DNA of 64,000 bases from Neoceratodus forsteri (taxonomy: Eukaryota; Chordata; Ceratodontiformes; Ceratodontidae), in assembly GCA_016271365.2 (NCBI GenBank), contig CM028132.1, forward strand, positions 1,183,815,001 to 1,183,879,000, given 5' to 3'. Below, piece by piece: positions 40,150 to 51,754 of the stretch. The notes beneath the pieces were generated by a model that worked only from the letters and a program-made list of their open reading frames with translations, did not search any database and was not told where the DNA came from. Each line of letters starts with the position of its first letter. Within the stretch, counting starts at the first letter, position 1. The translations under genes and the position numbers were made by a program.

Positions 40150-41525
40150 CTCAGTGCTTCCATTCCTTCAGATAAAACAAATATTATATTATGGCAAAAA
40201 AAAATATTGAGCTCTAATTGGTCAGTCTGGGTCTGGACCCGTGATGTTATCCCAGCATAACATCATAGCTCTAATCCCAGCACATACATGACCACATTAA
40301 ATGAGAAAAAAAATCACTCCACAGGCCATGTACAAGTTGGTCACTCGACATGTCTACCAAAGTTTACCACTACTTCATGTTTTTAAAAAAATATTTAAAT
40401 CCTTCCCTCACACAGTGTCAAAAAGTAAATACTTCTTTCTTGCTTCCCCATCCAACAATTCCATTAAGTACTTAGCATATTCCCCTGACTTACACATAAA
40501 TTTGAAACACAAAAGTGAAGCCATCAGTGTGATCGACTTTACTATTCCCAGTCCCACTCAGCAGTGCATAACCATAGTTAATGGCAAACTCTCATTTCTC
40601 ACTTTAAAAAGGCAAAGCCATGACTTTCTGAATTATAACAAAAAAAAAAAGGAAAAAAACCTGAACGAAGTAGTCCGTCCCATTAGCTTCACTATCTGCA
40701 TTTCTGTCTGGTATCTGCACGTGTGCTGTAAGTCACCTGAACCCACACCTTCACCTTCCTTCCCAGTAACATGGTTATTGAGCTGGCTTGCTTCCCACCA
40801 CTGGACACAACCACCCCTCAGTATATGCCCCCAAAAACTGAAAGCCATGTTCTGAAACAGCATTTCATCCCCCTCAGCTGTAGCGCAAGCCCTGTCAAGC
40901 AGCCATGCTCACCGCACAGACTGCTTGCTTCCTGTACCAATCCTGAGACTGGGCAGAGGCTCACATTGCTGCGATCGGTGTCGGGGAGAGGAATCCTGCT
41001 CTGATCAGCTTTTGCTCCAGGTGCGTATGCTCTTAAACAGTAGTACAGTGTGCTGGGGAGAAACAACCACAAACTGACAAGTGACCACGTCGTGTGGGGA
41101 CAACTCTCCCCTCCTCTGTATGCTACCTTACACACACATTTGCCCCAAAAATAAGATGTGTGGTGGGGGCACCATTCAGTTCAATAAGACAGAGGGAGGC
41201 ACATTCAGTTAGACAACATCAGCTCCCCCTACTGGCCTAAACAAATCATTAGAAAATCAGTACTACTTTTTCTATAAGTATACCTACCCATTTAAAACAA
41301 ATTTAAAAATCACTAAAAGCCACTATATTTTACTCTTTTTATTAATTTTTTTTGTATGAGCCATTGTATAATAGGAATAATGCACGCCAGGGTGTGTATC
41401 GTACTGGGATAACATCATTTCTCTGGTGTTAGACACACTTAGCCTACAGCCTTGTGCCCAACAACCCGAGGCGTGATGTTATCCCAGCGCGACACACACC
41501 CTGTTGTGCATTATTCCTTTAATTA
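40150..41525. repeat. Palindrome-ended repeat P, copy 1
   Basis: Near the left end, TTGGTCAGTCTGGGTC is followed by a CGTGATGTTATCCCAGCATA-ACATCA palindrome (40239-40265). Near the right end is a hairpin with ~45-bp arms (41372-41418 and 41473-41519) containing CTGGGATAACATCA and TGATGTTATCCCAG, and GGAATAATGCAC facing GTGCATTATTCC. The same two end structures, in the same order, bound 60110-61365. The interior is ~1 kb of sequence without a recognised gene; a 184-aa open frame at 40301-40855 has no motif. It may be a non-autonomous DNA transposon or an LTR-like unit. Confidence 0.7.
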
Positions 41526-42945
41526 ACATTCCTTTGGTTATTAGTTTAAGATTACACCATTGCCTCTGGTAGCAATCCATATCAGGTAGTTCTGTGAAAA
41601 AGTTACCTTGTGACATCACAAAGGCTAGCTTGAGGAATAAATTGCACATCTTTACTTTACAATTGCCTTTGATTAAAAAAAACTGATGAGTGAAACACGG
41701 TGCTTATTCTAAGGCAGTAGACCTCCAATTTATGGGGTCAGATTGCTTTATGTTTCACGTTGCAAACAGAGGCATTTTACACTGGAGACAAAAGGCTTCT
41801 TTCTTTATGACACAACTAAATTGCCCAACATAATAAACTTAGCAATTGTGTGCAGTTTGTACTCAAAGAAACATTTCATTTAGTATCAAGAAAAAAAAAA
41901 AGACCAGCAGTGTGAAACGAAAGCCATCATTGATGCAGATGGTAAAACATGTGGTTTGTAAATTTTTTTAAATACCCCAAACAGCATCAAGCTTCCTGAC
42001 ACCTTAATTACTCTTCAGGCAAACTCAAGGTGTTTTATTCTATTTTATTTATTTATTTTGTTTTAGGGTCAGAAGTTATTGTCATATCCTTTGTTTATGT
42101 AATAGATGCCATATTTTACAAATGGTAACATTACCAGAAGAACATAGCACCAAAGCCAACAATCTTTTCTTTCACTCGGCTACTCCAAGCAATGCATGTA
42201 ACTTGTTGCTTAGCTGTGGATGTGCTTGTGGGGTAGAAAGAAAGGTATCAGAAAAGAAGAGTTAGCTCCTCTTTTTTCCATTCTTCCCTGTTTTCTCCCT
42301 CTCTCCTTCCCTTCTTCCTTTCCTTGCACACTTTTCCCTTATCTTCACCTCTCCATTACTGAACATTGTTCATATTACCACATTTATCACTTTTTGCAAT
42401 TTACTGAATGCCTTGCCATAGCCTGCCCTAGCATGTATTTCGTACATGGTTGCTATTTCTGATCCTATAATACCCTATTGATTGTAACCCTTCTGCTCTC
42501 CACTTACATCCTGTCTAGGTTTGTGTTTTATTATCAATACATGTATATAAGGCTTCTCCAATATGTTTAACCCTAAATACTGTGTTTTGTTAAGTGATAT
42601 TTTATACCTTACATGGAGGATAGTCTTTTATTGTATTAGATGTGTGCTTTCCTATATACTCGAATTTCAATAAAAAGATAAAATGAAAAAAGAAAAGAAG
42701 AGTTAGCATACAAGAAAAGTTAGCTAGTTAGGCCTGGTTTGCTGTAAGTCCAGTTCTGAAATGAAGCTTTCAATTCTCAGCATTACAGTGTTTAGGTTTT
42801 ATACATCTAACCAGTATCATTCAAAGCTTGTCCTTGCAGTCTTTTACACTTTTTTTCTATCTTATTAATTGTCTTCTGTCTTGCTTCTATCTCCTCTCTT
42901 ACATGCACAATCTGTTGATTTTGCCCCGGCCCCTAGTTTCAACTT
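41526..42945. other. Unassigned; position of the missing retroviral pol 5' part
   Basis: No gene is recognised on either strand. 42270-42340 is pyrimidine-rich. The minus strand carries many stops. Confidence 0.35.
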
Positions 42946-43700
42946 TCACAACCACTGGACCACTGGAGGAGTTTTATTCCCCATCCTTAACATTTTCACT
43001 TCACTCTCTCCAACTTCCTGCACATACTCAAACCTGTCTTCTGCCTGATTAAACACGGGGTGGAAACATTGAGGTTCCACCATTTTGCAAGGTGAAGGCT
43101 TTTCAGTTACAGATTGGGACCCTCTGGTCCACTCTTCTTCTTTTTCGTATGTAAACTGCCTTGACTCACAATCCAACCTTGAGTAGAGGGTTGTAGTCTT
43201 TGCATCCTCATGGGGCCATGGAACTGTTGCTACAGGCATTATTTTGGGTGCTGCTGTAGTCACTAAACCCCTATGGACTTGCATTTCACTCTGCAGTCAT
43301 TCTATCTGTTGGTGACAATGCATGTGATTTATTTATTTTCTGAAACTTTCCTCATTTCTGTTACAATTGCCATTTGTTTTCTGAAAGGCTGCTTTTAGGT
43401 CTGCATTTTACTTTTGTAGTTTCAATGTAGACTGCAGTTCTTTTTGTTTGGTTTCTTCTAAATTTTTATGTAACTCTAAACTGGTAGATTTTAAATGTGA
43501 GGCTTGCCTTCTTAAGCATTTAGATTTTTCTTCCAAACTAACCACAGTAACATACAAATATTACATACAGTTTTAATTTTCTTTACCAGTTCCCACCTGA
43601 AACTGTTCTTTTACATAACCCCAACTATAACTCCGATGCTTAGCATCTTTGCAAAACTTTTGCCCTTGGTGGGCAATCACAGATTTGACAATGTACTGTT
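42946..43700 (-). pseudogene. Retroviral gag-like remnant with coiled coil
   Basis: Minus-strand frames from ~43700 down show a basic N-terminal piece and then a Leu/Lys/Glu-rich stretch with heptad spacing (ASHLKSTSLELHKNLEETK). A 112-aa open frame (43284-42946) is rich in Pro, Glu and Thr. Stops interrupt the coiled coil. The position 5' of the integrase on the same strand suggests gag; there is no matrix, capsid or zinc-knuckle signature, so this is tentative. Confidence 0.35.
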
Positions 43701-43812
43701 CCATGTTACAATAACCTGTCTACCTTTTGTCAAACTGGGTCTTATAATAGAAGACCTTCCGTCATCCGCTGATTACAACAGACTAACTCCCAATGTCACC
43801 ACGTGTTAGATT

Positions 43813-44835
43813 GCAGTCCTTACCTTGATTTCAGCAAGGCCTTCAACACTGTCCCACATAAAAAGCTGGTTAACAAGATGGGTAGTCTGGGCATGGGCCA
43901 CAAGGTAGTAAACTGGGTTAGGACCTGGTTAACAGGCACAAAGCAGAGGGTGGTGGTAATCGGGATCCAATCCGGGGAAAGGGGATGACCAGTGGGGTAC
44001 CTCAGGGATCAGTCCTTGGGCCAGTCCTGTTTAATGTCTTCATTAGTGACATAGCGGAAGGGTTTGAGAGAAAGGTCTGCCTATTTGCAGATGACACCAA
44101 GATCTGCAGAAGGGGGATGTGGGGGTTAACATTTCAGATGACCTAAAGATGTGTAAGCATAGTACAAAGGCAGCAGGGAGGGCCAGTGGCATGCTGGGGT
44201 GCATAGACAGAGGTATCACTAGTAGAAGGAGGAAGGTGGTGATGCCATTGTACAAAACACTAGTGAGGTCTCACCTGGAGTACTGTGTACAGTTCTGGAG
44301 ACCACATCTACATAAGGATATTGACAAGGTGGAAGTGGTCCAGAGAAGAGCGACAAAGATGGTACAGGGCTTGCACTAGAAAACATACGAGGAGAGGCTA
44401 GGGGACCTCAGTATGTACTCACTGGAAGAGAGGAGGGATCAGGGGAACATGATAGAAACATTCAAGTACCTTAAAGGGACAAACAAGGTACAAGGGGGCA
44501 ACATCTTCCAGTATAAGAGAAGTAGAAGAATGAGGGGGCATGATATGAAATTGGAGGACAGCAGGTTAAGGGGAAATGTGAGGAAGTTTTTCTTCATGGG
44601 GGGGTGGTGGATGCATGTAATAATCTGCCACAAGAGGTGGTGGGAGTGCACACAGTGGAGGGATTTAAACATGCGTGGGAGAAACATAGGGGAACCCTAG
44701 ACGCAGGGAGAGTAGAGAAAGCTGTTGCCCTAGTAGGGTCACTGGCACCAAAAAAGGGGAGGGCTTATGGGCAGACTAGATGGGCCTGGCGGTCCTTATC
44801 TGCCAACAACATCTGTTTCTGTGTTTCTGGTCTCG
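43813..44835 (+). pseudogene. CR1-type LINE, 5'-truncated, with 3' tail
   Basis: The copy starts inside the RT palm (YLDFSKAFNTVPHKKLVNKM). It contains [19 protein letters not shown] in a shifted frame and FADDTKIC at ~44090, then has an internal deletion. It continues with [33 protein letters not shown] and MYSLEERRDQG. The tail GGGCCTGGCGGTCCTTATCT and TCTGTTTCTGTGTTTCTG ends at ~44835. Frameshifts are few, so the copy is moderately young. Its start abuts the retroviral remnant at ~43806. Confidence 0.85.
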
Positions 44836-44883
44836 ATCCTTATGTGGGTTCCCTGTAGGAAGGTCCCCAAAAATTCGAAATAC

Positions 44884-45240
44884 TGACTTTTATTTTATTT
44901 ATTTTTATTTGCTTTTGTTTACCAGGTAAGCACACTAGATAACCAAGTGCCTATTTTCATGTACGACCCGGGAGATTACAAAGGTACAATTAAGAACACC
45001 AGGCAAAACAAGAACAAGGTACAATCAGGAGCATCAAGGAAAGCAAGGCAATACAAGTAACATACCAGGGCTACAATGCTGTGAGGGATAGGGGAAGCAG
45101 GTAAAGCGATTAGTACAATTTGGAATAGGAGAGACCAAGTGCAAAACATGACGATAAGGCAGTAACATGTACACAAAAATGAGCAGTAGGATCAAAGTGG
45201 ACCCAACACAATCCAATTCTTCTAGCAGTTGCATGCTCAC
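44884..45240 (-). repeat. LINE 3'-tail family copy with part of its 3' UTR
   Basis: The plus strand reads TTTATTTATTTTTATTTGCT, TTTACCAGGTAAGCACACTA and TTTCATGTACGACCCGGGAG. About 240 bases of further sequence (up to ~45240) with short minus-strand frames follow. Confidence 0.65.
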
Positions 45241-45786
45241 TCATGCTGAGACTGAGACAGGGAGAGTGAGAAAGCAGCCACAGCTTCCTTGAATCAAGGA
45301 GGTTATTCTGTAGACTACACTGAACTGAATTATTACTTTTTGGACCTGTGTAAGTAACTAGTATTGATTCTGTTTTTGGGTGGACTTTTCTTAGTTTTAA
45401 CTTTAGTTAGCCAGGGAGGAACTGTAGCTGGGAGATATTTGCAGCCAGTTGTGACTAGACCTGTTACTTAGCCTTTGTGAAATAGGTGTCTGAAAAGAAG
45501 GAAGGCACACCCGGGTGGGGTGAGTTGTAGGTGATTGTTTCTGGACGGCATAGGTTTATTCCCACCCACCCTTACCTCACCCCACCCCTACCAAGCACAT
45601 AACTTCCTTTATAGCAGGGGCTCTGACATCACTTCCCCAAAACTGCTAACAACATGCACCTGTTCATATTCTTAAAGGCACAGCACACTGAATAGGGTGT
45701 AGAGACACTCACAAGCTTGCACACACTAAAACGAGAACAAAAAAACAAAACAGCATCTGTAACTGGAAGGAACACAGACGTGGGGA

Positions 45787-46700
45787 GTGGTGCAATGCAC
45801 TGGCTGTGGAGCAACAGTCTTCCGGGAGACATTCTGGAGACTGTGTTGCTGCCCTATTTGCAGGCACCTCTCTGGTCTGAGGGAGGAGGTTGTTCGTCTC
45901 CATGCTGACCTGGCAAGGATTCAGGAAACCTGCTCCCCCACCCAGGCACCACCGAGGCCACCACCACTACCTCAGAGGTTGCCAGGAAAGAGGAGTGGTT
46001 GGACCACGGTGGGCTCAGGAAGGGTGAGAGTGGTGGAACAGAGGCACATCCCTCCAGTTGTGCCTCTCCACAATTCATTCACCACTCTGGCGAAACATGG
46101 TTCCTCTGTGGAGGCACCTGCAGTGGAGACCAAGGAGGATTCTGGGAACCTCCACAATGGAGACCCACAGGAGGGTGGCCCAGGACCCCACAGGGGAAGG
46201 AAACCACTCCTGGTGGGGGACTCAATTGTTAGGGGGTAGAACTGGGGGGAGGGAAAGGGAGGTAAGGTGCCTGCCTGGCGCCAAGGCTTGGAGGGACAGG
46301 AAACGAATCCTCAGGATCGTGGGAGCAGCAGCAAGGGGGAGGGAGCTGGATGTCATTATCCACCTAGGGACGAATGACCTGGCTGAGAATGGGATCAGAG
46401 CAGTGCAACAGGAGTTTGTGGAGTTGGGGAGGGGCCTTAGACAAGTAGCATACATGGTAACTTTCTCGGAAGTACTACCTGTCTATGGCATGGATGAGGC
46501 TAGGTACTCCGCACCATGGGATTCAATGACTGGTTGAAAAGCTGGTGCAGAGCTCTGGGATTTGGCTTCATTGGGAACTGGGGCTCCACCTGGAGGGATG
46601 CAGGCCTATACAGGCGCGATGGTCTGCATCTATCCTGGAGGGGAACCAGGATCCTAGGTGATAGGTTTAAATGCTTCAATGGCAAGCATTTAAACTAGCC
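45787..46700 (+). pseudogene. CR1-type ORF1 with esterase-like domain
   Basis: The N-terminus has a Cys-rich module (CTGCGATVF, CCPICRH) and a short coiled coil. After a Pro-rich linker, an SGNH/GDSL esterase-like domain follows. LLVGDSIVRG supplies Ser, HLGTNDLAENG supplies the Asn block, and DGLHLSWRG supplies the Asp/His pair. Each is intact, but they lie in different frames because of at least two indels (~46240 and ~46500). CR1 ORF1 proteins are known to carry such a domain. The start at 45787 is chosen because the Cys module begins there. Confidence 0.82.
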
Positions 46701-46879
46701 AAGGGGGAGGCACTGAAGAGGAGAAGGGAAATCCTAGCCCCCAAAAAAATCAGGATAATTAGTGAGGTAAACACCAAGATAGAGCAGTCGATAGGGAGAA
46801 GGGTGGGGTAAATGGAGAAAAAGACAAAGGCAGTAGGGACAGGGATGGGGCAAAAAGAAATAAAGCCATAAAAAAATGG

Positions 46880-47265
46880 AGAGTTATGAGTACCAATGCC
46901 TGTAGTCTAGGTAAAAAGCTCCCTGAAATGGTGGCCTTGATGGAAGAGGGATGCCTGCATATCGTGGCAGTCACAGAAACATGGTACACGGAGAACCATG
47001 ACTGGGATGTCAACATACCAGGGTACACAATCTACAGGAGGGACAGGGAGGGAAGAAGAAGAGGAGGAGGAGTAGCTCTCTATGTAAGGGAAGGGATCAA
47101 AGCAACAGAACTAAAGGGTAAACAGGGAGGAGAGGAGGCACTGTGGGTCACCCTGGAGACTGGAAATGGCTCCACAATCTGTACAGGGGTTGTATACAGA
47201 CCCCCGTCTCAGTGGGAGGAAATGGACATGATAGAAGGCATCCTTCGGATGGCAGAGAAAGGGGA
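46880..47265 (+). pseudogene. CR1-type ORF2, endonuclease N-terminal part (before the DIRS insert)
   Basis: STNACSLGKKL, AVTETWYTE, RRGGGVALYVREGI and CTGVVYRPPS are the successive N-terminal blocks of the apurinic-type endonuclease, with the catalytic Asn and Glu present. The frame is clean. It is cut after AEKGEF by the first bases of DIRS-A2 and resumes at 53145. Confidence 0.88.
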
Positions 47266-47434
47266 GTTCTAGGGACATGGATATGTTGTTCATCCACACT
47301 TATTGGCAGGTTCCTTGCCGCTTTAAATCTTGCCGGAAGGTCTTCAAGCTGGCTCCTCCCACCCACCCGGGTGGTAAAACTCTCGGCTCCGCCCCATGAC
47401 GCCAGATCCTCCTTACCACTTGGAAGCTCAGGTT
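47266..47434 (+). repeat. DIRS-A2 left inverted terminal repeat
   Basis: GTTCTAGGGACATGGATATG to TGGAAGCTCAGGTT is the reverse complement of 52955-53118, with some differences around 47286 and 47408-47422. The block CCACCCACCCGGGTGG is itself a palindrome. Confidence 0.95.
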
Positions 47435-47540
47435 CCCTCCTTAAAGCTCTGCGATTAAGACTGGTTCCTAATTCTTCGAAAGTTCGAAATCAAAAGTTTT
47501 TTGCTAAAAAGACTTCGGTCTTCTTCTCCTCGTGGCTGCA

Positions 47541-49800
47541 ATGGACAAATCGACTCCCGGTTTCCGGAGGTGCTCTTGCGGGCAGAAGATGTCTAGGACG
47601 GATCCGCACTCCACGTGCGTCTACTGCCTGGGCCTTGAGCACGATCCGCAGGCCTGCGACTTGTGCTATTCTTTTTCGGCCTACGTCCTTGAAGACCGTG
47701 CTGCCCGATTACAACTGGGGCGCCCCGAGAAAGAATTCCACCGGTGAAATCTGAAGAGGCCCGGTTGGCGGTGTCCACGGCGGCGGGCTCGGCGGATCAG
47801 CTCGAGCAGATGATCGCCCTCAAAGAGGAGGTGGCGCGGGCCGCTTCTACCTCGGCTGCGGCATTTGTCCCGCTCTCTCTCGGTGCCTCGTACCCGCTTC
47901 TTTTAAGGAGCTTTGTCTGACCCTCTCGACGAAAGGTGAGGGTCCAACTTCTTCGGGACCTGTTTCCAGGTCCAAAAAGACAAAGTAAGTCTCTCCGTCG
48001 ACGCTCTTGGGAGCGGGAAAGATCCCCTCCCTTGTCGACAGTCGACTTGGTCGACCCCTCAGCTTCAGCCACTGGCTTCACGGTGTCCCCGTCAGGCCAG
48101 TTGACCGAGACTCCCGTCGACGCGGTCGAGATTTTTCTCGACCCGTTAGACGGGTTGTCGGCTGGAGAAGCTGAGAATCCCTCTCAGTTCCCCGTGGGAG
48201 TTGAGGATCCGCCGGCCTGCCTGTGCCTCCGGTTCTGAAGCCTTCGGTGGGATCGTCCGAGCCGAGGGGAGTGCCGATTTCCGACACTTCTCCTCGCCTT
48301 CCTCGGCCTAGTCGAGACTCTCGGTCTCGGTCTCGGACATCCTCGCGGTCCAACCGATCCTGCCGCCATAGGCGGTCTCGGTCTCGGCACCACGGCAAGC
48401 GGCGCCGCCGCTCTTCCTCTTCCTCGGACGAGGGGAGGCTTCGGCGCAAATTGCGTCAGAAGTACGAGGAACTCATGTGGCAACAGCTCCTTTTGACCGG
48501 GAATAGGCCGACCCAGTCGTCTTCCCCGGCCATTAAGTGGCTGTCACCGGAGCGGCCGAAACAACCCCTCGTTGTAGCCGAGGAGCCTGTTCCCAGGCCG
48601 GTTGTTCGGCCAATTCCAGCTGCCCCACCGATTCTGGTGGAACCTCCGCCTCCACAGCCATTAGTTGGGGCTCCGACCAAAGATTCTCGGTCGGCCTTGG
48701 GTTTGCCCCATAGGCTGTCTGTCACCCTCACTCCCGATAAACCTCGGCAGGTGGAGGGTGGCTCAGGCCCGAGGCAGCTCTTTGAGGACTCTTCTGAGTC
48801 CGATGATGGTTCCTCCCTCTTCTCCAAGCGCATGGACTTGGAGTCCTCGGGAGGGCAGTCAGTGGACGATAGCCCTTCGTCCTTCTTAGGGTTGCTTCAA
48901 CTCATCTCGGAGTCCACCGGGATGAAGCTTGAACCCGTTTCTAAATGGGCCAGGTATCCCCTCACGGAGATTCTGGACCAAGGGGATTCTCCTACAGAGG
49001 CCTTTCCGGTGGCCGAAGCCATAGTGGGTCCAGCCTTGGAACTTTGGCAGCATCCTGCTTCCTGCCCTGCGCCTTCGGCCAGGATGGCCAAGAAGTATGT
49101 GGTCCCTACCGGTTCCCTATCCGGTTTTTCAGAACACCTCTCAGCCGAGGGGTTGGTTACCGACAGTGTTTTCCGGCGTGCCGGGAACGCCAGGGATGTG
49201 GACAAACCTCCCGACAAGGAATCCAAGAAATTGGATTATGCCGGGCGAAAAGTCTATGCTGCGTCCTCTCTCGGCCTTCGTCAGGCCAGTTCGGCCATCC
49301 TCATGGCACATTTTTCTCACACCCTGTTGGGCTCCCTGGATGAGGTTGTCCCTCATCTTCCCGCAGATCTGCAGACTACGGTCAGGCAGGTGCGGGACCA
49401 GGGCAGGGCAGTGGCCAAACAGCAGCTCCAGACTGCGTTAGACATCGGGGACTCATGTGCCAGGTCTGTGGCAGCCGCAGTGGCCATGCGCCATCGGGCT
49501 TGGCTGAGGATATGCACCTTTACCTCGGATACCCAGCACAAGTTGGCGGATGTTCCCTTTTTGTGGACTGACCTCTTCAGCCCTGGGGTGGAAGGTCACC
49601 TGCAAAGGATCGAGAAGTCCAATGCTACCTTGGACTCAGTCTCTTCTGCTCAGAAGGGCAAAGGCCGCAAGCCACAGCCTAAGCCCTTCGTCTTTCTAGC
49701 CCAGCAGGCGCCTGGCCCAGCAACGCTCAGGCCAGCAGGCCTCGAGCATGCATCCCAAACCGAAGCCATTGGCTTCCTCCAACAGGAAGCAGGGAGGTAA
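47541..49800 (+). pseudogene. DIRS-A2 Gag-like ORF, N-terminal part frameshifted
   Basis: It starts at the ATG at 47541, about 107 bases after the left ITR. C26, C29, H34 and C39 of the first frame form a C-x2-C-x4-H-x4-C knuckle (CVYCLGLEHDPQAC) followed by C42. A frameshift near 47747 and further indels up to ~48223 break the next 150 codons. From 48223 a 525-residue frame is open. It has an Arg/Ser-rich start (SRSRTSSRSNRSCRHRRSRS), a Pro-rich section, an acidic Ser stretch and a helical C-terminal half with SLGLRQASSAI and DTQHKLADVPF. The C-terminal half is the best conserved part among A1, A2, A3 and B. Confidence 0.82.
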
Positions 49801-49889
49801 AGGCCCAGGAGGTCCCTCGGCCGGTCTCTCCTCCAAGCCTGCCCAGTGACGGGCTGAGGGGTGTTGCCCCCATCCCTGTCTCCTCACCC

Positions 49890-50705
49890 CTGGTTCTCCC
49901 CATGGGGGGACGGCTCAGACACTTCCTTTCCGCCTGGTCCGCTGTTACCACGGACAGGTGGGTACTGGAGGTGGTGGGAAAAGGCCTACCTCTAAAATTC
50001 GAGCAGGCCCCACCCTTCAGAGCCGCCGCACTTCGGGGGGCCTCGGGGTCCGCAGCCTCACTGGCGGCTCGTCGAGCCGACATCGCTCTCCTCCTCCAAA
50101 AGGAGATGATCACGGAGTAGAGGACCCCCTTTGACCCGGGTTGAGTCCAGGTATTTCCTGGTTCCAAGCGGATGGGGCTGGCGCCCATTCTCTCCTACAC
50201 GACCTGAACAAGTTCCTAAGGTCTCGGACCTTCAGAATGGTCACTCTGGCACAGATAATACCATCTCTGGAACACGGCGGTGGTTCTGCTCTTCGACCTA
50301 CAGGACGCTGTTCTTTCACGTCCCTATCCGTCCGTCACATCGGAGATTCCTCTGCTTTGAGCGAGGGATCCCTCTTCGAGTTCGAGCCATGCCCTTCGCC
50401 ATCTCCAGCTCCAGGGTCTTCACCAAATGCATGGCAGTGGTGACAGCATTCCTGCGGCGCCGAGGGGTCCGCGTGTACCCTTACCTGGACGATTGGCTGA
50501 TAGCAGCCCCCTCCAGATGGGAGGTGGAGCGGTCCAGAGATCTGGCCCTCCAGGTTTGCTCTCAAGTCGGCCTTCTCATCAACGAGGCCAAGTCGGAACT
50601 CGAGCCGAAGCAGGTGATCCTGTTCATCGGGGCAGAGCTCGACTCTCTTCGAGCCAGAGCACGGCTCCCGGCAGACAGGGCCGAGGTTCTTACCTCCTTT
50701 GCCTA
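49890..50705 (+). pseudogene. DIRS-A2 reverse transcriptase, frameshifted
   Basis: The N-terminal frame (49902-50120) contains WVLEVVGKGLPLKFEQAPP. After a shift the frame 50131-50705 contains SRYFLVPS. Residues around 50200-50320 are partly in another frame. FHVPIRPSHRRFLCF, AMPFAISSSRVFTKCMAVVT and the catalytic PYLDDWLIAAP follow. The frame ends at a stop at 50705, and the connection domain continues just after it. All three catalytic aspartates can be placed. Compare A1, where the second Asp of the YLDD loop is lost. Confidence 0.88.
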
Positions 50706-51345
50706 ATCATTTCTGGTTGGGCAGTCGCACCCTGCCCGGGACTTCCTGCGCCTCCTGGGTCTCATGGCGGCCTGTACCAGTGTGGTCCGTTGGGCACGCT
50801 GGCACATGCACCCCCTTCAGTGGGGACTGGCCAGCCAGTGGTCACAACGCTGCGATCCTTTGGACCAGCTAGTGATAGTGACCCAGGAGATGTGGAACGC
50901 TCTCCAGTGGTGGACCGTTCCACCCATTTGCAGGAGGGCATCCCGTTTGTCCGCCCCGAGCCGACGGTCTCTCTATCGACCGATGCCTCTCTGATGGGTT
51001 GGGGTGCCCATCTGGGGGAACACCGAGTGCACGGCCTCTGGTCCCCGCGGGAGTCCCGATGCCACATCAACCTGCTGGAGCTCCAAGCGGTCCGCCTAGC
51101 TCTCAGCGCCTTTGCTCCATTTCTCCGGGGTCAAGTGGTCCGAGTCCAGACGGACAATACCACGACTATGTGCTACCTGAACCGCCAGGGTGGGACGTGC
51201 TCCATGCTTCTATGCAAGGAAGCTCTCCGCATTTGGTCACTCGTGCGCAGCCTGGAGGCGGATCTCCTAGCCATTCATGTGGCAGGAGCCTCCAACACCC
51301 TGGCTGATGCCCTGAGCCGGATAGGGGCTGCATCTCAAGTGGTCT
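50706..51345 (+). pseudogene. DIRS-A2 connection and RNase H region
   Basis: In the frame that also runs upstream from 50427, LSTDASLMGWGAHLG, HINLLELQAVRLAL, VQTDNTTTMCYLN and NTLADALSRIG supply the Asp, Glu, Asp and Asp of RNase H. This stretch (50950-51330) has no stop. It degrades RNA in the RNA-DNA hybrid during element replication. Confidence 0.9.
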
Positions 51346-51750
51346 CTCCTGCCGGAGGTAGTACAAGATCTGTTCTCCCACTGGGGCACACCTCAGGTGG
51401 ACCTGTTTGCCCAGGAGAACTGCGGTTGAGGCTGTTTCCTGCCCGCCCCCTCAGCAGGGCTCTACAGGGTATGCCTTCTCGAGGCTGTGGACCCTGGGCC
51501 TCTTTTACGCCTTTCCCCCATTTCCCTTGATTCACAAGGTGCTTCTCAAGACAAGGAGGGACAAGGCGCATGTGATTCTGATAGCCCCAGACTGGCCCCG
51601 CCAGTTCTGGTACCCAGATCTCCTCAACCTCAGCTCCAGGCTCCCGAGGCAGCTTCCAGCTCGCCCGGACCTGCTCTCAGTCAATCAGGGGAAGGTGTTC
51701 CATCTGGACCTTCAATCCCTGCACCTGACGGCCTGGTTCCTGAGTGGCTA
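51346..51750 (+). pseudogene. DIRS-A2 Dam-like methyltransferase region
   Basis: The translated frames give a VDLFA-QEN block at ~51400, then AFSRLWTLGLFYAFPPFPLI and VILIAPDWPRQFWYPDLL. This order (F-A ... N, DAF-x-x-W, x-PPF, then a hydrophobic strand) is the one seen in the Dam-type methyltransferase domain that DIRS elements carry. One frameshift lies around 51420-51480. The catalytic PP dipeptide is present. Confidence 0.6.
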
Positions 51751-51754
51751 GAGT

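Larger units (their letters stand above)
34891..43806 (-). mobile_element. Endogenous retrovirus-like element, heavily degraded
   Basis: In minus-strand order I see a coiled-coil-rich gag-like region (43700-42946), an integrase core (39180-38885), an integrase C-terminus (37725-37627) and an env remnant (37584-35035) ending in a membrane anchor. This gag-pol-env order is that of a retrovirus. The RT/RNase H part is not recognisable; 40150-41525 is occupied by an unrelated repeat, and the rest is decayed. No LTR pair was found. The subfamily is undetermined. Confidence 0.65.

Noticed and set aside
40301..40855. 184-residue plus-strand frame
   Set aside because: It lies inside repeat P, has low-complexity Lys-rich parts and no known domain, and the second copy of the repeat has no equivalent.
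40150..41525. LTR of the minus-strand retrovirus
   Set aside because: It lies between gag-like and integrase parts, where no LTR belongs, and a second copy at 60110-61365 has no viral sequence beside it.
47797..48833. Arg-rich minus-strand frames of 94-125 residues
   Set aside because: They are antisense to the Arg/Ser-rich part of DIRS-A2 Gag; composition follows from the GC-rich coding strand.
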